A stretch of 64,000 nt of DNA from Helicobacter sp. MIT 00-7814 (GCF_003364115.1 NZ_NXLL01000011.1:1-64000), one strand, 5' to 3'; counted from the stretch's first letter, positions 9,526-19,237 are shown. Notes: a model not told the origin generated them from the sequence alone. Numbers and translations: made by a program.

Positions 9526-10498
9526 CCATAATTTCTTTTATTTGCTCTAATGCAGAATCTAAATCGCTAGAATCCACCTCATACGCGTGGGATTCTATGC
9601 GATAGACTTTGTCATAATAGCGCGTGATGAGAATTTTCGCCACGCATTCCAAATCCCCTCTTTCATACGCGCTCTTTGCTTGAAGCCAAAAACTTTTTTG
9701 CATAAAAGGCGCGATTTTTTGCATTGCTTGATTGAAAAATGCAGAATCTATAGCGCTATAAACCTTCACAATGCGCTTGATACGCAATTCAAGTGGCGCG
9801 CTCACAAGGATTTTCACGCCGTTTTGATAGGCGTTATACAGCGCATTTGGTAGCACGAGCGCGCCGAGTTTTTTGCTCTCTCCCTCAACCAGCACCTGCA
9901 TATTTTCTAACTCTCTTAATCGCGTAAAAAGGAGATTTTCAAACATTCCCACACTTGGTTGCGCGCCTAAAATCCCCCCAAAGCTTGAACCTAAATGTTT
10001 AGCAAAAGATTCTATATCAAGGGAATTTTTAAAATTTGCGATAAGCTCACTTTTCCCGCAGCCTGTGGGACCGATGAGCGTAAAAAACGACATTTTAGGA
10101 GTTTTGCCTAAAGCGCTTAAAACCTCGTTGCGATAGGCTTTGTAGCCATCTTTTAAACGCAGAGTGCGAAAGCCAATATTTTGTAAAATCGTTTGCATTG
10201 AAAGACTGCGCATACCGCCACGCGCGCAGTGGATTCCGATGATTTTTGCAGGGGTTATTTGCAAGGATTCTAGCTGTGGTAAGAATCTAGCGATATTTTC
10301 ACAAATTAAGCTCGCACCTAGCGTCTTTGCACTAAAAGGATTTTGCTTATAAAGCGTGCCAATTTTTTGGCGTTGCTCATCATTCAAAACCGCGAGATTG
10401 AGCGCATTTGGGATATGAGAGAGTGCGTATTCGCTAGGGGAGCGCGTATCGATGATAATATCAGATTTTGCTAAAAATTCCTGCGCGCCAACTAGCAT
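9503..10498 (-). CDS. mnmH: tRNA 2-selenouridine/geranyl-2-thiouridine synthase MnmH
   Basis: This enzyme replaces sulfur by selenium at the wobble 2-thiouridine of some tRNAs. The rhodanese domain spans about residues 1-130 (IDTRSPSEYALSHIPNA) with catalytic Cys in HCARGGMRS near residue 110. A P-loop (GPTGCGKSE) lies near residue 142 in the C-terminal domain. The 331-residue length is close to the family norm. SelD is not in this window. It converges on the TonB receptor with a 23-base overlap of coding ends. Confidence 0.9.
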   Translation of the reverse strand: MLVGAQEFLAKSDIIIDTRSPSEYALSHIPNALNLAVLNDEQRQKIGTLYKQNPFSAKTLGASLICENIARFLPQLESLQITPAKIIGIHCARGGMRSLSMQTILQNIGFRTLRLKDGYKAYRNEVLSALGKTPKMSFFTLIGPTGCGKSELIANFKNSLDIESFAKHLGSSFGGILGAQPSVGMFENLLFTRLRELENMQVLVEGESKKLGALVLPNALYNAYQNGVKILVSAPLELRIKRIVKVYSAIDSAFFNQAMQKIAPFMQKSFWLQAKSAYERGDLECVAKILITRYYDKVYRIESHAYEVDSSDLDSALEQIKEIMAKYLHEK

Positions 10499-10521
10499 AG
10501 ATTCTCTTCACTTAATAAATT

Positions 10522-11031
10522 TTAGCGCAATTCTTGTGGCGTTGCGTTATTTTGTATGGTTTGGAAATTCCGCACATTCTCACGCCTTGCGCCTTTGCGT
10601 TGCAGTGCGGCTTCATAGCGGCGGATTTCTGTAGGCGTTTTTGGCGTAAATGGTGGGATTGACTTTTTCTCGCCTGTTTTTGTATCAATTGCCACCATCG
10701 TAAAGTAGCAAGTATTGCAATGCGTGACAAAACGATGTTTAATATCCTCGCTAATGACTTTTATCCCAACCTCGCAACTCGTCTTGCCGACATAATTCAC
10801 GCTCGCAAGGAAAATGATAAGCGAGCCGATGGGAATGGGGTGTTTAAAGATAAGATTATCCACGCTCAAAGTCACCACGCCATGCCCACAATAGCGCGTG
10901 GCGCAAGTGTAGGCGACTTGATCAAGCAATTTCATCAATTCCCCCCCATGCACCACACCGCTAAAATTCGCCAAATTCGGACCTGCAAGGATACTCATCG
11001 TAAGTGATCTCGTGTCAAATACATCTTCCAT
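10522..11031 (-). CDS. Acyl-CoA thioesterase (hotdog fold)
   Basis: The 169-residue protein hydrolyses acyl-CoA thioesters in the YciA/BACH-type family. Diagnostic are N-terminal FSGVVHGGELMKLLDQVAY, with the catalytic Asp, and a central GHGVVTLSVD strand. The C-terminal 30 residues are charged. A GAGGTG Shine-Dalgarno precedes the ATG. It lies 23 bases before mnmH on the same strand. Confidence 0.88.
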   Translation of the reverse strand: MEDVFDTRSLTMSILAGPNLANFSGVVHGGELMKLLDQVAYTCATRYCGHGVVTLSVDNLIFKHPIPIGSLIIFLASVNYVGKTSCEVGIKVISEDIKHRFVTHCNTCYFTMVAIDTKTGEKKSIPPFTPKTPTEIRRYEAALQRKGARRENVRNFQTIQNNATPQELR

Positions 11032-11080
11032 AACTCACCTCTTTTGCATTGAAATAAGCCTTAATTATGCGCTTGATAGG

Positions 11081-12187
11081 TTAATAAATAAGTCTTGTCA
11101 TATCATTAAAAAGCCCCAAAAGCATAATCGCGACAATGAATGCCAGCCCAAAAAAGCTAAGAAGTCGCAAAATGCGCTCATTTGGCTTTTTGCGCGTGAG
11201 CATTTCATACAACACAAAGAGAATCTGCCCGCCATCAAGGAGTGGAATTGGCAAAAGATTGATAAGCCCGAGATTGATTGAAAGAAGCGCACAAAAGCCA
11301 AAAAACGCCACCAAATCACTTTGCGCGACATGGCTAAGCGTGTTTGTCATACCCACTACACCACTCACCTCGCGCACGCTCACCACGCCACTTGCAAGCT
11401 TTGCAATACTTTGGGCTATGAAATGCGTAGATTCTAAAGTCTTGCGCCATGCGATTTGCAAGGATTGCAAGGGTGAAAATTGAAGCAATTCTGCTTTTTG
11501 CGTGGCGTAGATTCCGATAAATGCTTGTGTTTGAGGCTCTTTAAACATATTTTGTCCCTGTTTGAAAAATGGCGTAATAAAAAGCTCTATTGTTTGAGAA
11601 TCTGCATCTTTAAAATCTCGCTGAATGAGGAATTTTAGCGCGTTTAAAGAAGCGTGCTTTTGCAAAACATTGCTAATATCCTGCCATAAAAAAATATTTT
11701 CACCTTCAATTTTTATGATTCTATCTCCTGCTAAGATTCCGGCTTTTTGCGCTGGAGAATCTTCCTGCAAACCACCAACCACAGGCGCTAAACCAACTGC
11801 GCCGTTTAAGCAGATTCCAAAATAAAGCAAAAATCCAAGCAAAAGATTAAAAACAGGACCGCCAAACAAAACCAAAAGTCGCACAATGGGCGGTTTGCTC
11901 TCATAAGAATCTGCGTTTTGCGCGCGTGGAGATTGCAAAGTGTGCGAAGTATTTGAAGTGTGAGAATCCGCGCTATATTCTAAGCCTTTTAATTTCACAT
12001 AGCCGCCAAGTGGAATGAGCGAAATCGCATACTGCGTGCCTTTGTGGGTGAAAGTGCAGAGCTTTTTACCAAAGCCGATGCTAAATACCTCAACGCCAAT
12101 CCCGCACAAACGCGCAATGAGGAAATGCCCCAGCTCGTGGAACAGCACAAGAAAGCAAAGTGCGATGAGCGCGAGAGCCAGCCCCAA
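11081..12187 (-). CDS. rseP: RIP-type site-2 zinc metalloprotease RseP
   Basis: This membrane protease cuts transmembrane substrates such as anti-sigma factors and signal peptides. The zinc motif HELGH is at residues 17-21. A PDZ domain (VVGGLQEDSPAQKAGILAGDRI) lies near residues 138-200, and the second metal site is LPIPLLDGGQ near residue 315. The 368-residue length fits one PDZ domain. The TTG start follows AAAGGG and sits next to the pgsA stop, suggesting coupling. Its substrates in Helicobacter are not defined here. Confidence 0.92.
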   Translation of the reverse strand: MGLALALIALCFLVLFHELGHFLIARLCGIGVEVFSIGFGKKLCTFTHKGTQYAISLIPLGGYVKLKGLEYSADSHTSNTSHTLQSPRAQNADSYESKPPIVRLLVLFGGPVFNLLLGFLLYFGICLNGAVGLAPVVGGLQEDSPAQKAGILAGDRIIKIEGENIFLWQDISNVLQKHASLNALKFLIQRDFKDADSQTIELFITPFFKQGQNMFKEPQTQAFIGIYATQKAELLQFSPLQSLQIAWRKTLESTHFIAQSIAKLASGVVSVREVSGVVGMTNTLSHVAQSDLVAFFGFCALLSINLGLINLLPIPLLDGGQILFVLYEMLTRKKPNERILRLLSFFGLAFIVAIMLLGLFNDMTRLIY

Positions 12188-12188
12188 A

Positions 12189-12734
12189 CTAGCCCTTTAG
12201 CGTTTTGTAGTATTTTATCGTGTATTCAAAGCCAGAATACAGCGTTAAAATTGTCGCAAACCATAGCAAAACCTCGCCACCGGGGAAAAAGTCCGCTAGC
12301 AAAAAGGCGATTGCGGCAATTTGCGCGCCGGTTTTGTATTTGCCAGCTTGCGAAGCTGCGACACTTTTCCCACTGCTCGCCACCACCACGCGCAAACCTG
12401 TGATAAAAAACTCCCTACTTAAGATTAAAAACACCGCCCACGCATTTGCCCTCTCCAGCACAAGTAGCGCGATGAAAGCTGAAAGAATAAGCATTTTATC
12501 CGCTAGCGGGTCAAAAACCTCGCCAAAAAGGGATTTGAAGTTGTATTCTCGCGCGATATAGCCATCAAAAAAATCCGTCAAACTCGCAATGCAAAAAATA
12601 AGACAAGCAAAATAATTCACCCACGAAAAATCCATATATGCAGGGAAAATCAGCTCATAATGCAACACCACAAAAAGTAGCAAAATCGCTAAAATAATAC
12701 GAGAAATGCTGAGAATATTAGGCACATGGCGCAA
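12189..12734 (-). CDS. pgsA: CDP-diacylglycerol-glycerol-3-phosphate 3-phosphatidyltransferase
   Basis: PgsA makes phosphatidylglycerol phosphate, the committed step to phosphatidylglycerol. The CDP-alcohol phosphotransferase signature is intact near residues 53-81 (DFFDGYIARE, then G...D...D in GEVFDPLAD). Several TM helices cover the 181 residues. The start is TTG with AAGGA upstream. It is followed directly by rseP. Phosphatidylglycerol would be the donor for the phosphoglycerol-transferase-like enzyme at 23.6 kb. Confidence 0.93.
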   Translation of the reverse strand: MRHVPNILSISRIILAILLLFVVLHYELIFPAYMDFSWVNYFACLIFCIASLTDFFDGYIAREYNFKSLFGEVFDPLADKMLILSAFIALLVLERANAWAVFLILSREFFITGLRVVVASSGKSVAASQAGKYKTGAQIAAIAFLLADFFPGGEVLLWFATILTLYSGFEYTIKYYKTLKG

Positions 12735-12771
12735 GCAAAATCCTTAGAATCTGAAATGACAAAATATTTGG

Positions 12772-12777
12772 ATTATA
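12772..12777 (-). promoter_or_regulatory. -10 box for pgsA-rseP
   Basis: GAGCTATAAT on the minus strand, 38 bases before the pgsA start. Confidence 0.5.
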
Positions 12778-12855
12778 GCTCAAAATTGTATCTTTTGCGT
12801 AACGAATTTTTGAAGTGAGGCAAATGAAATTAAGGCAGTTTTAACCTTAAATTTG

Positions 12856-12861
12856 TATAAT
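12856..12861 (+). promoter_or_regulatory. -10 box for tRNA-Leu
   Basis: TTGTATAAT lies 34 bases before the mature 5' end of the tRNA. Confidence 0.6.
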
Positions 12862-12894
12862 TTCGCTTTTTTACGGCTTTAATTTAAGCAATAT

Positions 12895-12979
12895 GCGGAA
12901 GTGGCGAAACTGGCAGACGCACTAGACTTAGGATCTAGCGCCGCAAGGCATGGAGGTTCAAGTCCTCTCTTCCGCACCA
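12895..12979 (+). tRNA. tRNA-Leu (anticodon UAG)
   Basis: The acceptor stem GCGGAAG pairs with CTTCCGC. The anticodon stem CTAGA/TCTAG encloses the loop CTTAGGA, giving anticodon UAG, and a T arm with GGTTCAAGTCC follows. The extra arm is short for a class II leucine tRNA. The 3' CCA is encoded, giving 85 bases. Confidence 0.97.
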
Positions 12980-13077
12980 CTTTATCACCTTTTAAAGATA
13001 CAAAATTACTCGTCTTGACTTAATTAATCTACTACAAATCACAATCTTCACCACAACACAAAAGCTTAAATTTTCAC

Positions 13078-13083
13078 TATAAT
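13078..13083 (+). promoter_or_regulatory. -10 box for the membrane protein at 13115
   Basis: TTCACTATAAT lies 32 bases before the ATG. Confidence 0.5.
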
Positions 13084-13114
13084 CACAAATGCAAAACCCA
13101 TAAAAGGTAGTTAC

Positions 13115-14224
13115 ATGCGCGAATACAAGCTTCCTAATTTTTATTATCTTTTTGCCATAGCATTTGCATTTCTAGCGCTTGCGCCTTTGTATAATCTTTT
13201 GTGCTTTTATCAGGGAAATTTCTTTTTTATAAATTCTGAGTTTGCGGTTTTTACATGGGGAGTGTTTTTTATTTTCGCAGGATTGGGGTTTTGGGAGTTT
13301 TTCTTTGATGAGGCTTTTGTCAAAACGCGCATTTTCTTAAGTTTATGTGGCACGCTATGTATATTTGGCGGATTGCTGTTTGTGGTGTTTGCTTTGGGAA
13401 GGAATGATTTTGGGCTTTCTCGGTTATTTGAGCCTTTGCTTGGCTTTTTAAGCTTTTTGCCTTTCATGCTCTTGCCTCTTGGCTTTTTTCTTAGCAAGCT
13501 CACACACGCAAAAAGCGCGCAGTGGTTATGTGTAGCGTATATGGGGATCTGGTTTGCCGGAATCGCACAGCGTTATTTTTATCTCAACTTTTTACCCACT
13601 GAATATTTTCTTGCTCTTTTTAACCTCTTGTATCTCTGCGTTACCTTTATGCTTATTGTGATTTTGCTTAAAAGCATCAAAAAATCTAGTGCAAGGCACG
13701 CACGCACGCTTTTAGACAAAATGCTTCTTATCTCTTTTGTGCTCTATCCACTGCTTAGCACTCTTGGTTTAGTTTGCATGCGCGCTTTTTACTATCATGC
13801 GCCGATTTTTCATCATGATTTTTCACAGCTTTGCATGCGCGGGATTGCCTATGTGGCTTATATTTGGGCGAGCTTAGGTGTGGGAATCTTTGTGTTTAAA
13901 CCTTATCAAATCTCTAGCAAAGCGCATTTCTATACGCTATGCGGGGTGTTTGCGTTGATTTTGCTTTTTTGCATTTTGCCTAATCTCGCAAGGTCTTATG
14001 GTCTAAACTTCTTTCTGCCTTTTGCTTTGCTAGCATTTTTGGGCTATGGGATTTTTCAAGCGCAAAAAAAGCTGCGGGAATCCTCCTTTGTTGGCGGCAT
14101 TAAACTTCCGATATTAAGCTTTTTTGCGGGCATATTTTTTGGTGTGCTGTATATGATATTTTTGCTCTTTTGCAATATAGCGCTTTTTGGTAGCTACGAT
14201 CTTTTGGGCGCACAGCATTACTAA
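13115..14224 (+). CDS. Polytopic membrane protein of unknown function
   Basis: The 369-residue protein is very rich in Phe, Leu and Tyr and shows about ten hydrophobic segments, so it is almost certainly an inner-membrane protein. I do not recognise a family. There is no signal peptide beyond the first TM helix and no obvious catalytic motif. The ATG has AAAAGGTAG upstream and its own -10 box. It stands alone between tRNA-Leu and the convergent smpB. Confidence 0.8.
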   Translation: MREYKLPNFYYLFAIAFAFLALAPLYNLLCFYQGNFFFINSEFAVFTWGVFFIFAGLGFWEFFFDEAFVKTRIFLSLCGTLCIFGGLLFVVFALGRNDFGLSRLFEPLLGFLSFLPFMLLPLGFFLSKLTHAKSAQWLCVAYMGIWFAGIAQRYFYLNFLPTEYFLALFNLLYLCVTFMLIVILLKSIKKSSARHARTLLDKMLLISFVLYPLLSTLGLVCMRAFYYHAPIFHHDFSQLCMRGIAYVAYIWASLGVGIFVFKPYQISSKAHFYTLCGVFALILLFCILPNLARSYGLNFFLPFALLAFLGYGIFQAQKKLRESSFVGGIKLPILSFFAGIFFGVLYMIFLLFCNIALFGSYDLLGAQHY

Positions 14225-14242
14225 ATATTGCAAATTAAAGGC

Positions 14243-14782
14243 TTACCGCCTCATCGCCTCTTTGAGGCTTATCTGCGCGTCTTTGAGCTGTTGCTTTTTC
14301 TTAAGGCTTTCGCGCTTGTCATAAAGTTTCTTGCCTTTCACAAGCGCGATTTGAGCTTTTAATTTATTTTTATGGTTAAAATACAAACTCAAAGGCACAA
14401 TGCTTAAGCCCTGCACAGAAACGCTTCCAAGTAGTTTTGTAATTTGCTTTTTATGCAATAAGAGTTTGCGCACGCGCCTTTCATCAGGCTTAAAATGCGT
14501 ATTTGTCTGCTCCAGCGCGCCAAAATGTGTATTAAACAAAAACGCCTCTTCTTTCATAATCCGCACAAAGCTATCCTTGAGATTTACCCGCCCAGCGCGC
14601 GCAGACTTCACTTCGCTCCCAAGTAGCACAAGCCCTGCTTCCAAACTCTCTAAAATCTCATAATCAAAAAAAGCCTTTTTGTTTTTTGCCACTTCCTTAA
14701 AAGTGTGGAAAGCGCGCTCCTTTGGCTTTTGCGCCCCCTTAGCATTTGGCTTTTTTACGCTTTTTTTAGAATCTTTCAACAC
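14243..14782 (-). CDS. smpB: SsrA-binding protein SmpB
   Basis: SmpB carries tmRNA to stalled ribosomes for trans-translation. Family landmarks are [22 protein letters not shown] (about residues 38-59) and the C-terminal tail [12 protein letters not shown]. At 179 residues it is longer than the usual 150-160 because of a Lys-rich N-terminal extension of about 28 residues. The start is GTG (a TTG follows at once), six bases after purL ends, and part of the extension may not be translated. Confidence 0.93.
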   Translation of the reverse strand: MLKDSKKSVKKPNAKGAQKPKERAFHTFKEVAKNKKAFFDYEILESLEAGLVLLGSEVKSARAGRVNLKDSFVRIMKEEAFLFNTHFGALEQTNTHFKPDERRVRKLLLHKKQITKLLGSVSVQGLSIVPLSLYFNHKNKLKAQIALVKGKKLYDKRESLKKKQQLKDAQISLKEAMRR

Positions 14783-14788
14783 TAAATC

Positions 14789-17020
14789 CTACAAATCCCG
14801 CTCTAGCACTTCTTCAAAGCTTTCAAAATAAAGCTCCCTCGCGCGGGCAAAATCTAATTGGAGAGAATCTATGCAGATTCCCTCCCCTTCCACAGCGCCA
14901 ATTTGACGCGCTTGCAAACCTTGCGCGCGCGCAGATTCTATCAAATCTACCATATTCTTAGAATCCACCTCTACCACCACACAACCCGGCGTCTGCGCAA
15001 AAAGCATATAAGAATCCGCAAGCGCGCTCTCTACCTTAATTCCCTTATTTCCTAGCAGCGCCATTTTTGCAAGAGCGACAGCTAGCCCGCCTTGCCCGAC
15101 ATTTTTAGCAGAAAGAATCTTGTTAGATTCAATATTTTCACAAAGAAAATCCCACAAGCGCGCTTCCTTAGCCAAATCAATGCGCGGAACTTCGCCATAA
15201 ATCTTGCCCTCACTTAGCTTTTGCGCCAAGCTCGCGCTAAAGTTTGCTTCAATCTCACCAAATAGCACAAGCGCGCTTCCAACACTCTGCAACGCGCTAC
15301 CAATGGTTTTTGCGCTATTTTCTATCACACCAACACCCACGATGCTAGGCGTTGGATAAATATCCTTGCCATCGCTTTGATTATGCAAGCTCACATTCCC
15401 GCTCACAACGGGCGTATTGAGAATCTTACACGCCTCTTTTATACCCTCACAAGATTCTTTAAATTCCCACATAACCTCGGCATTATTTGGCGAGCCAAAG
15501 TTGAGGCAATCGCTAATCGCCTTCATTCGCGCCCCACGCGTAGCGCAGTCGCGCCCTACATGCGCCACGCTTAGCTTTGCGCCCTCTTTTGGATTAAGAT
15601 AGCTTGCGCGCACATCACAATACACGCTCATCGCGATTCCCGCCTCACTCTCCTTTATGCGTATCACGCTTGCATCGCCCTGCCCGGGTCCCACGATAGT
15701 ATTTGTCTGCACGCTTGAGTCATACTGACTATACACCCATTTTTTATCGCTAATTTCAAGTGAGCCTAGCAGTTTTTCAAACATTTCTTGCGCGCTTAGC
15801 GTGGTTTTTAGCGTTTTAGCAGGCGCGCTTTCTCGCTTTGTCTCTTTTGTCGCTCTATCTAGCATAGGCGCATTTGAGCTAAGCTCGGCAATAGGCAAGC
15901 GCGCGCATGGCTCATCATACCAATACAGCTCCATAAGCCCGCTATTAGTCACCTCGCCAATCACCGCGCAATCCACCTCCCATTTGGCAAAAATCTCTAG
16001 CACCTTCGCCTCATAGCCTTTTTTCGCGCAAATTAGCATACGCTCTTGTGACTCGCTAAGCATAAGCTCATAAGGATTCATGCCAGATTCTCGCATCGGC
16101 ACTTTATCAAGATCTAAACGCATACCAGCGCCACTTTTGCCCGCCATCTCAAAGCTTGAGCTTGTAAGCCCAGCTGCGCCCATATCCTGAATCCCTACAA
16201 TATAGTCTTTCTTAAACAGCTCCAAACACGCCTCCAAAAGAAGCTTTTCGGCAAATGGATCGCCCACTTGCACCGCGCTTTTTAAGCCCTTAGAATCTGA
16301 ACTAAAACTATCGCTACTCATCACCGCCCCACCTAAGCCATCGCGTCCGGTTTTTGAGCCGACATAAATTACCGGATTCCCAACACCTTCGGCTTTTGCG
16401 TAGAAAATTTCCTCTTTTTTGGCTAGTCCCAAGCAAAAGGCATTGACTAAAATATTGCCGTTGTAGCAGGTTTCAAAGCTCATTTCTCCGCCGATTGTCG
16501 GCACGCCCATGCAGTTGCCATACCCGCCGATGCCTTCCACCACACCGCGCAAAAGGTAGCGATGCTTTTTGCCAACCTTGCCAGAATCTGCCACATCACC
16601 AAAACGGATAGAATTAAGACTTGCCACAGGACGCGCACCCATCGTAAAAATATCGCGCATAATCCCGCCAACACCAGTCGCTGCACCTGCGTGTGGCTCG
16701 ATGAAACTCGGGTGGTTGTGAGATTCTATTTTAAACACCGCGACATTTTTGCCATCAATATCTATCACGCCCGCATTTTCGCCCGGTCCTTGCACCACCC
16801 AAGGCGCGCTTGTAGGGAATCCATTGAGATATTTTTTACTTGATTTGTAGCTACAATGCTCACTCCACATCGCTGAAATCACGCCTAGCTCGATAAGATT
16901 TGGCGCGCGATGAAGCATCGTAACAATGCGCGCGTAATCTTTTGCGTCTAATTTGTGAGAATCTAAAACCGCTTGCAAGTCTTTATTTTCGCCTAGCGGG
17001 GTTGTGAGTGTCTTAAGCAT
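14789..17020 (-). CDS. purL: Phosphoribosylformylglycinamidine synthase subunit PurL
   Basis: This is the ATP-dependent FGAM synthetase of purine synthesis. At 743 residues it is the short form that works with separate PurQ and PurS. Landmarks are [13 protein letters not shown] (about residue 50), the HNHPS motif ([21 protein letters not shown], about residue 97) and GDASVIRI further on. PurQ and PurS are not in this window. Confidence 0.96.
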   Translation of the reverse strand: MLKTLTTPLGENKDLQAVLDSHKLDAKDYARIVTMLHRAPNLIELGVISAMWSEHCSYKSSKKYLNGFPTSAPWVVQGPGENAGVIDIDGKNVAVFKIESHNHPSFIEPHAGAATGVGGIMRDIFTMGARPVASLNSIRFGDVADSGKVGKKHRYLLRGVVEGIGGYGNCMGVPTIGGEMSFETCYNGNILVNAFCLGLAKKEEIFYAKAEGVGNPVIYVGSKTGRDGLGGAVMSSDSFSSDSKGLKSAVQVGDPFAEKLLLEACLELFKKDYIVGIQDMGAAGLTSSSFEMAGKSGAGMRLDLDKVPMRESGMNPYELMLSESQERMLICAKKGYEAKVLEIFAKWEVDCAVIGEVTNSGLMELYWYDEPCARLPIAELSSNAPMLDRATKETKRESAPAKTLKTTLSAQEMFEKLLGSLEISDKKWVYSQYDSSVQTNTIVGPGQGDASVIRIKESEAGIAMSVYCDVRASYLNPKEGAKLSVAHVGRDCATRGARMKAISDCLNFGSPNNAEVMWEFKESCEGIKEACKILNTPVVSGNVSLHNQSDGKDIYPTPSIVGVGVIENSAKTIGSALQSVGSALVLFGEIEANFSASLAQKLSEGKIYGEVPRIDLAKEARLWDFLCENIESNKILSAKNVGQGGLAVALAKMALLGNKGIKVESALADSYMLFAQTPGCVVVEVDSKNMVDLIESARAQGLQARQIGAVEGEGICIDSLQLDFARARELYFESFEEVLERDL

Positions 17021-17165
17021 GCAAAAACCTTTGGTGTAAATTTAAGGCGCAATTGTAACATAAGCTCTCTAATTCCCAAAAGAATAATGCAGAATCTGTG
17101 GAAAGTTTGCAAAATAACAAAAAAGATAAAGCAAAAATTTTAAGCTAATTTAATACGATATTCGC

Positions 17166-17171
17166 TACAAT
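17166..17171 (+). promoter_or_regulatory. -10 box for the P-type ATPase operon
   Basis: TTCGCTACAAT lies 47 bases before the first gene. No other good promoter is seen before the end of dapE, and gene gaps are 30 bases or less. Confidence 0.5.
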
Positions 17172-17217
17172 CGCGCTTTTAGCTTAAGGCTTTTTAAGCC
17201 CAACACAAAGGCATTTT

Positions 17218-17613
17218 ATGGCGCAAAAAATCCCACTAAGTGAAATCACGCAAATTGCAGATTTTTTTGTAATTGTCCATCATGTGCGCGGGAGGATTAG
17301 AATCCGTGCAAATCTTAAAAACCTTAGCAAAGCAAAAGCATGGGCGCAAAATACGAAGTTAAGGCAGTTTTTGGCAGATTCTCACTCAAATGATATGCAG
17401 GCAAATGGCACGCAAGCGATGATTATTGCGCTACTTAAGCGACTAAGCGCGATTAAAGAAATCAAGGTAAATGCGCTTATTGGTAGTGCGACAATCACTT
17501 ATGACGCAAATCTTTTTGAGCCAAATTTGTGGGAATCTTGGGTGAAAAAAGAGCGCTTAGAGGAAATTACGGCAAAGCTTAATGATTTTTCACAAGATAT
17601 AAAGGAAATTTAA
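17218..17613 (+). CDS. HMA-like domain protein, first gene of the P-type ATPase operon
   Basis: This soluble 131-residue protein has two stretches typical of HMA-2 domains: HHVRGRIRIR near residues 26-35 and IKVNALIGSATITYD near residue 87. The metal-binding CxxC of classical HMA domains is missing. The N-terminus of the ATPase at 19669 carries a similar degenerate domain. It is followed after three bases by the next gene. A role in handling the ATPase substrate is inferred from context only. Confidence 0.7.
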   Translation: MAQKIPLSEITQIADFFVIVHHVRGRIRIRANLKNLSKAKAWAQNTKLRQFLADSHSNDMQANGTQAMIIALLKRLSAIKEIKVNALIGSATITYDANLFEPNLWESWVKKERLEEITAKLNDFSQDIKEI

Positions 17614-17616
17614 ATA

Positions 17617-18495
17617 ATGCTTTCAGAAGCATCAAAACCCTTGCAGTTAGCCATTTCAGAGCGCAAAAAAAGTTTAGAATTTTACAAAACTTTGCAAGCA
17701 AATTTGCATTTACAAATGCTTAATGCGCCTTTGGAATCTGTGGATTCTAAGCAATCAAAAAGTGCTAAGTATGAACGCGAGCAAAGCGAAGCGGAGGCGA
17801 AGTGCGATTCATTCGCACAAGACGATACAATAAATGGAATAGATTTCCAAATTTTAAAAGAATTTATGCAATGTTTAAAAGAAATTATTTCAAAAGAAAA
17901 TGCGCTTTTGGAGGAAATTGAAGAGAAATTAAAAGATTTTTGCGTGTTTGAAAAATCTTTTAATTATACAAATTTGGAGCTTGAAAATCCCTTGCCCGAT
18001 GAGCTTTTAAAGCTTGCCACGCAATTTGAAAATATAGATTCTAAGGCAATTAAAGAATTGTATTTTTTGCTTTTTGGCATAGAATCTACGCAGATTCAAA
18101 CTTGCGATTTTTTGCTAAAATTGCAATGCGCGCCATTTGTGAAAGATAGTCTTTTTCGCCTACAGGCGCTAAGCTACACGCATCATTTGCCACTTTTGAA
18201 AAATGCTTTAACAAATTCTTTTGAAGAGAAAAAACCACAAAATAACGCGCAAAATAATCTTTTTTCAAATGATTTTTTAAACGCGCAAAATTACAGCGAA
18301 TTTTTGGAGCAAAATTTGCAGGGGTTGATGGAGTTTGGCACGCGTGCAAGGGAGATTGTGACGAAGTTGCAGAATAAAGAATTACAGCAAAAAGAGCTTG
18401 TGGAATTTTTGGAAAAATGCAATTTCTCTCTTATAAGTGGTGGCATTTTGGGAAGTTTTTGTGCTATGATTGCAAGCAATTTTTACAAAAAATAA
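17617..18495 (+). CDS. Unknown helical protein with C-terminal membrane anchor and repeat-derived insert
   Basis: I do not recognise this 292-residue protein. It is mostly charged helix and ends in a Gly-containing hydrophobic segment (ISGGILGSFCAMIASNF) that looks like a tail anchor. Residues about 42-75 are encoded by a copy of the palindromic repeat family and interrupt what seems a continuous helical region. Position two in the operon suggests it belongs to the ATPase complex. The gene start follows the previous stop by three bases. Confidence 0.7.
   Translation: MLSEASKPLQLAISERKKSLEFYKTLQANLHLQMLNAPLESVDSKQSKSAKYEREQSEAEAKCDSFAQDDTINGIDFQILKEFMQCLKEIISKENALLEEIEEKLKDFCVFEKSFNYTNLELENPLPDELLKLATQFENIDSKAIKELYFLLFGIESTQIQTCDFLLKLQCAPFVKDSLFRLQALSYTHHLPLLKNALTNSFEEKKPQNNAQNNLFSNDFLNAQNYSEFLEQNLQGLMEFGTRAREIVTKLQNKELQQKELVEFLEKCNFSLISGGILGSFCAMIASNFYKK
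17742..17842 (+). repeat. Palindromic repeat element inside the gene at 17617
   Basis: The copy contains AAAAAGTGCTAAGTATGAACG, the AGCGAAGCGGAGGCGAAG block, a perfect hairpin GTGCGA-TTCAT-TCGCAC (17802-17818) and GACGATACAATAAATGG. It has the same orientation relative to the reading frame as the copies in dapE and murD. Its second half is read one base out of register relative to those copies, yet stays open. Confidence 0.8.
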
Positions 18496-18505
18496 GGAGT
18501 AAATT

Positions 18506-18865
18506 ATGGCATTACCATTTTTAGCAGGGCTTATTCTTGGCGGTGGCGCGATAATCGCATACAATAATCGCAAAGAAATTGCAAAAACTTTGCAAGCAAA
18601 AACAAAGGATTTAAGAGAGGATTTGTCACAAGGTGCAAAAAAAGTGCGAAAAAATGCTAGAGAGCTAAAAGAGGATTTGGATTTTAGCGTTTCAGTGGCT
18701 AAAGAAGCGGTGGAGAAGGTAAAATCACGCCGTGGCAGAAAACCTAAAAACCAAACAGCACAAGGCGCAAAAAAAGCTACAAAAGTAAAAAAACCACAAG
18801 AAAATATTGCACAAGAGCAAACTTTTTTAGCACAAAATGACTCGCAAAATACACCAAATATTTAA
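18506..18865 (+). CDS. YtxH-like small membrane protein
   Basis: The 119-residue protein starts with a Gly-rich TM segment (LPFLAGLILGGGAIIAY), then a long charged, probably coiled-coil or amphipathic region and a Lys-rich tail. This layout matches YtxH-type proteins, whose function is poorly known. A GGAG Shine-Dalgarno precedes the ATG. It lies between the tail-anchored protein and another Gly-rich membrane protein. Confidence 0.7.
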   Translation: MALPFLAGLILGGGAIIAYNNRKEIAKTLQAKTKDLREDLSQGAKKVRKNARELKEDLDFSVSVAKEAVEKVKSRRGRKPKNQTAQGAKKATKVKKPQENIAQEQTFLAQNDSQNTPNI

Positions 18866-18883
18866 GAATTTTAAGGATTTATT

Positions 18884-19219
18884 ATGATATTTGATACAGG
18901 AGCTACACGCTCAATCCCCGGGCACGCGGTAAGTGGTGGCATAGCTGGCTTGATGATTTCTGGAGTGTATAATTACACAAAGTTTAAAAATGGTGAAATT
19001 TCCCTTGAAAATGCTTTGCAACATACGCTTAAAGCAACCGCGGAAGGCGCGCTTATCACCGCATGTGCGGTGGGCGTGGCGAATGCTTTTGGAAGCCAAA
19101 AAAGTATTTTAAATAATCTTTTAGAATCTGGCGCATACCTAGCACTTGGTGTGGCTGGAAGCTATGCGATACAAAATTTTTGTATAGATTCTCAAAAAAT
19201 CACTAGCAAAAATAGATAA
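18884..19219 (+). CDS. Small Gly/Ala-rich membrane protein
   Basis: The 111 residues include three hydrophobic Gly/Ala-rich stretches (HAVSGGIAGLMISGVYNY; GALITACAVGVANAF; AYLALGVAGSYAIQNF), suggesting a compact membrane-embedded protein. The GxxxG spacing favours helix packing. I recognise no named family. It lies mid-operon with short gaps on both sides. Confidence 0.65.
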   Translation: MIFDTGATRSIPGHAVSGGIAGLMISGVYNYTKFKNGEISLENALQHTLKATAEGALITACAVGVANAFGSQKSILNNLLESGAYLALGVAGSYAIQNFCIDSQKITSKNR

Positions 19220-19237
19220 AAACCAAAAGGAGCAAAA

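Noticed and set aside
10941-10947. G7 run (coding strand) in the thioesterase gene
   Set aside because: It is shorter than the other tracts, encodes the conserved HGG motif, and the frame is intact; weak evidence for a switch.
12980-13080. Further tRNA downstream of tRNA-Leu
   Set aside because: No cloverleaf or CCA end is visible in this stretch.
18884-19219. Resemblance of Gly-rich membrane proteins to magnetosome or encapsulated-compartment proteins
   Set aside because: Only general Gly/Ala helix composition is shared; no diagnostic motif is present.
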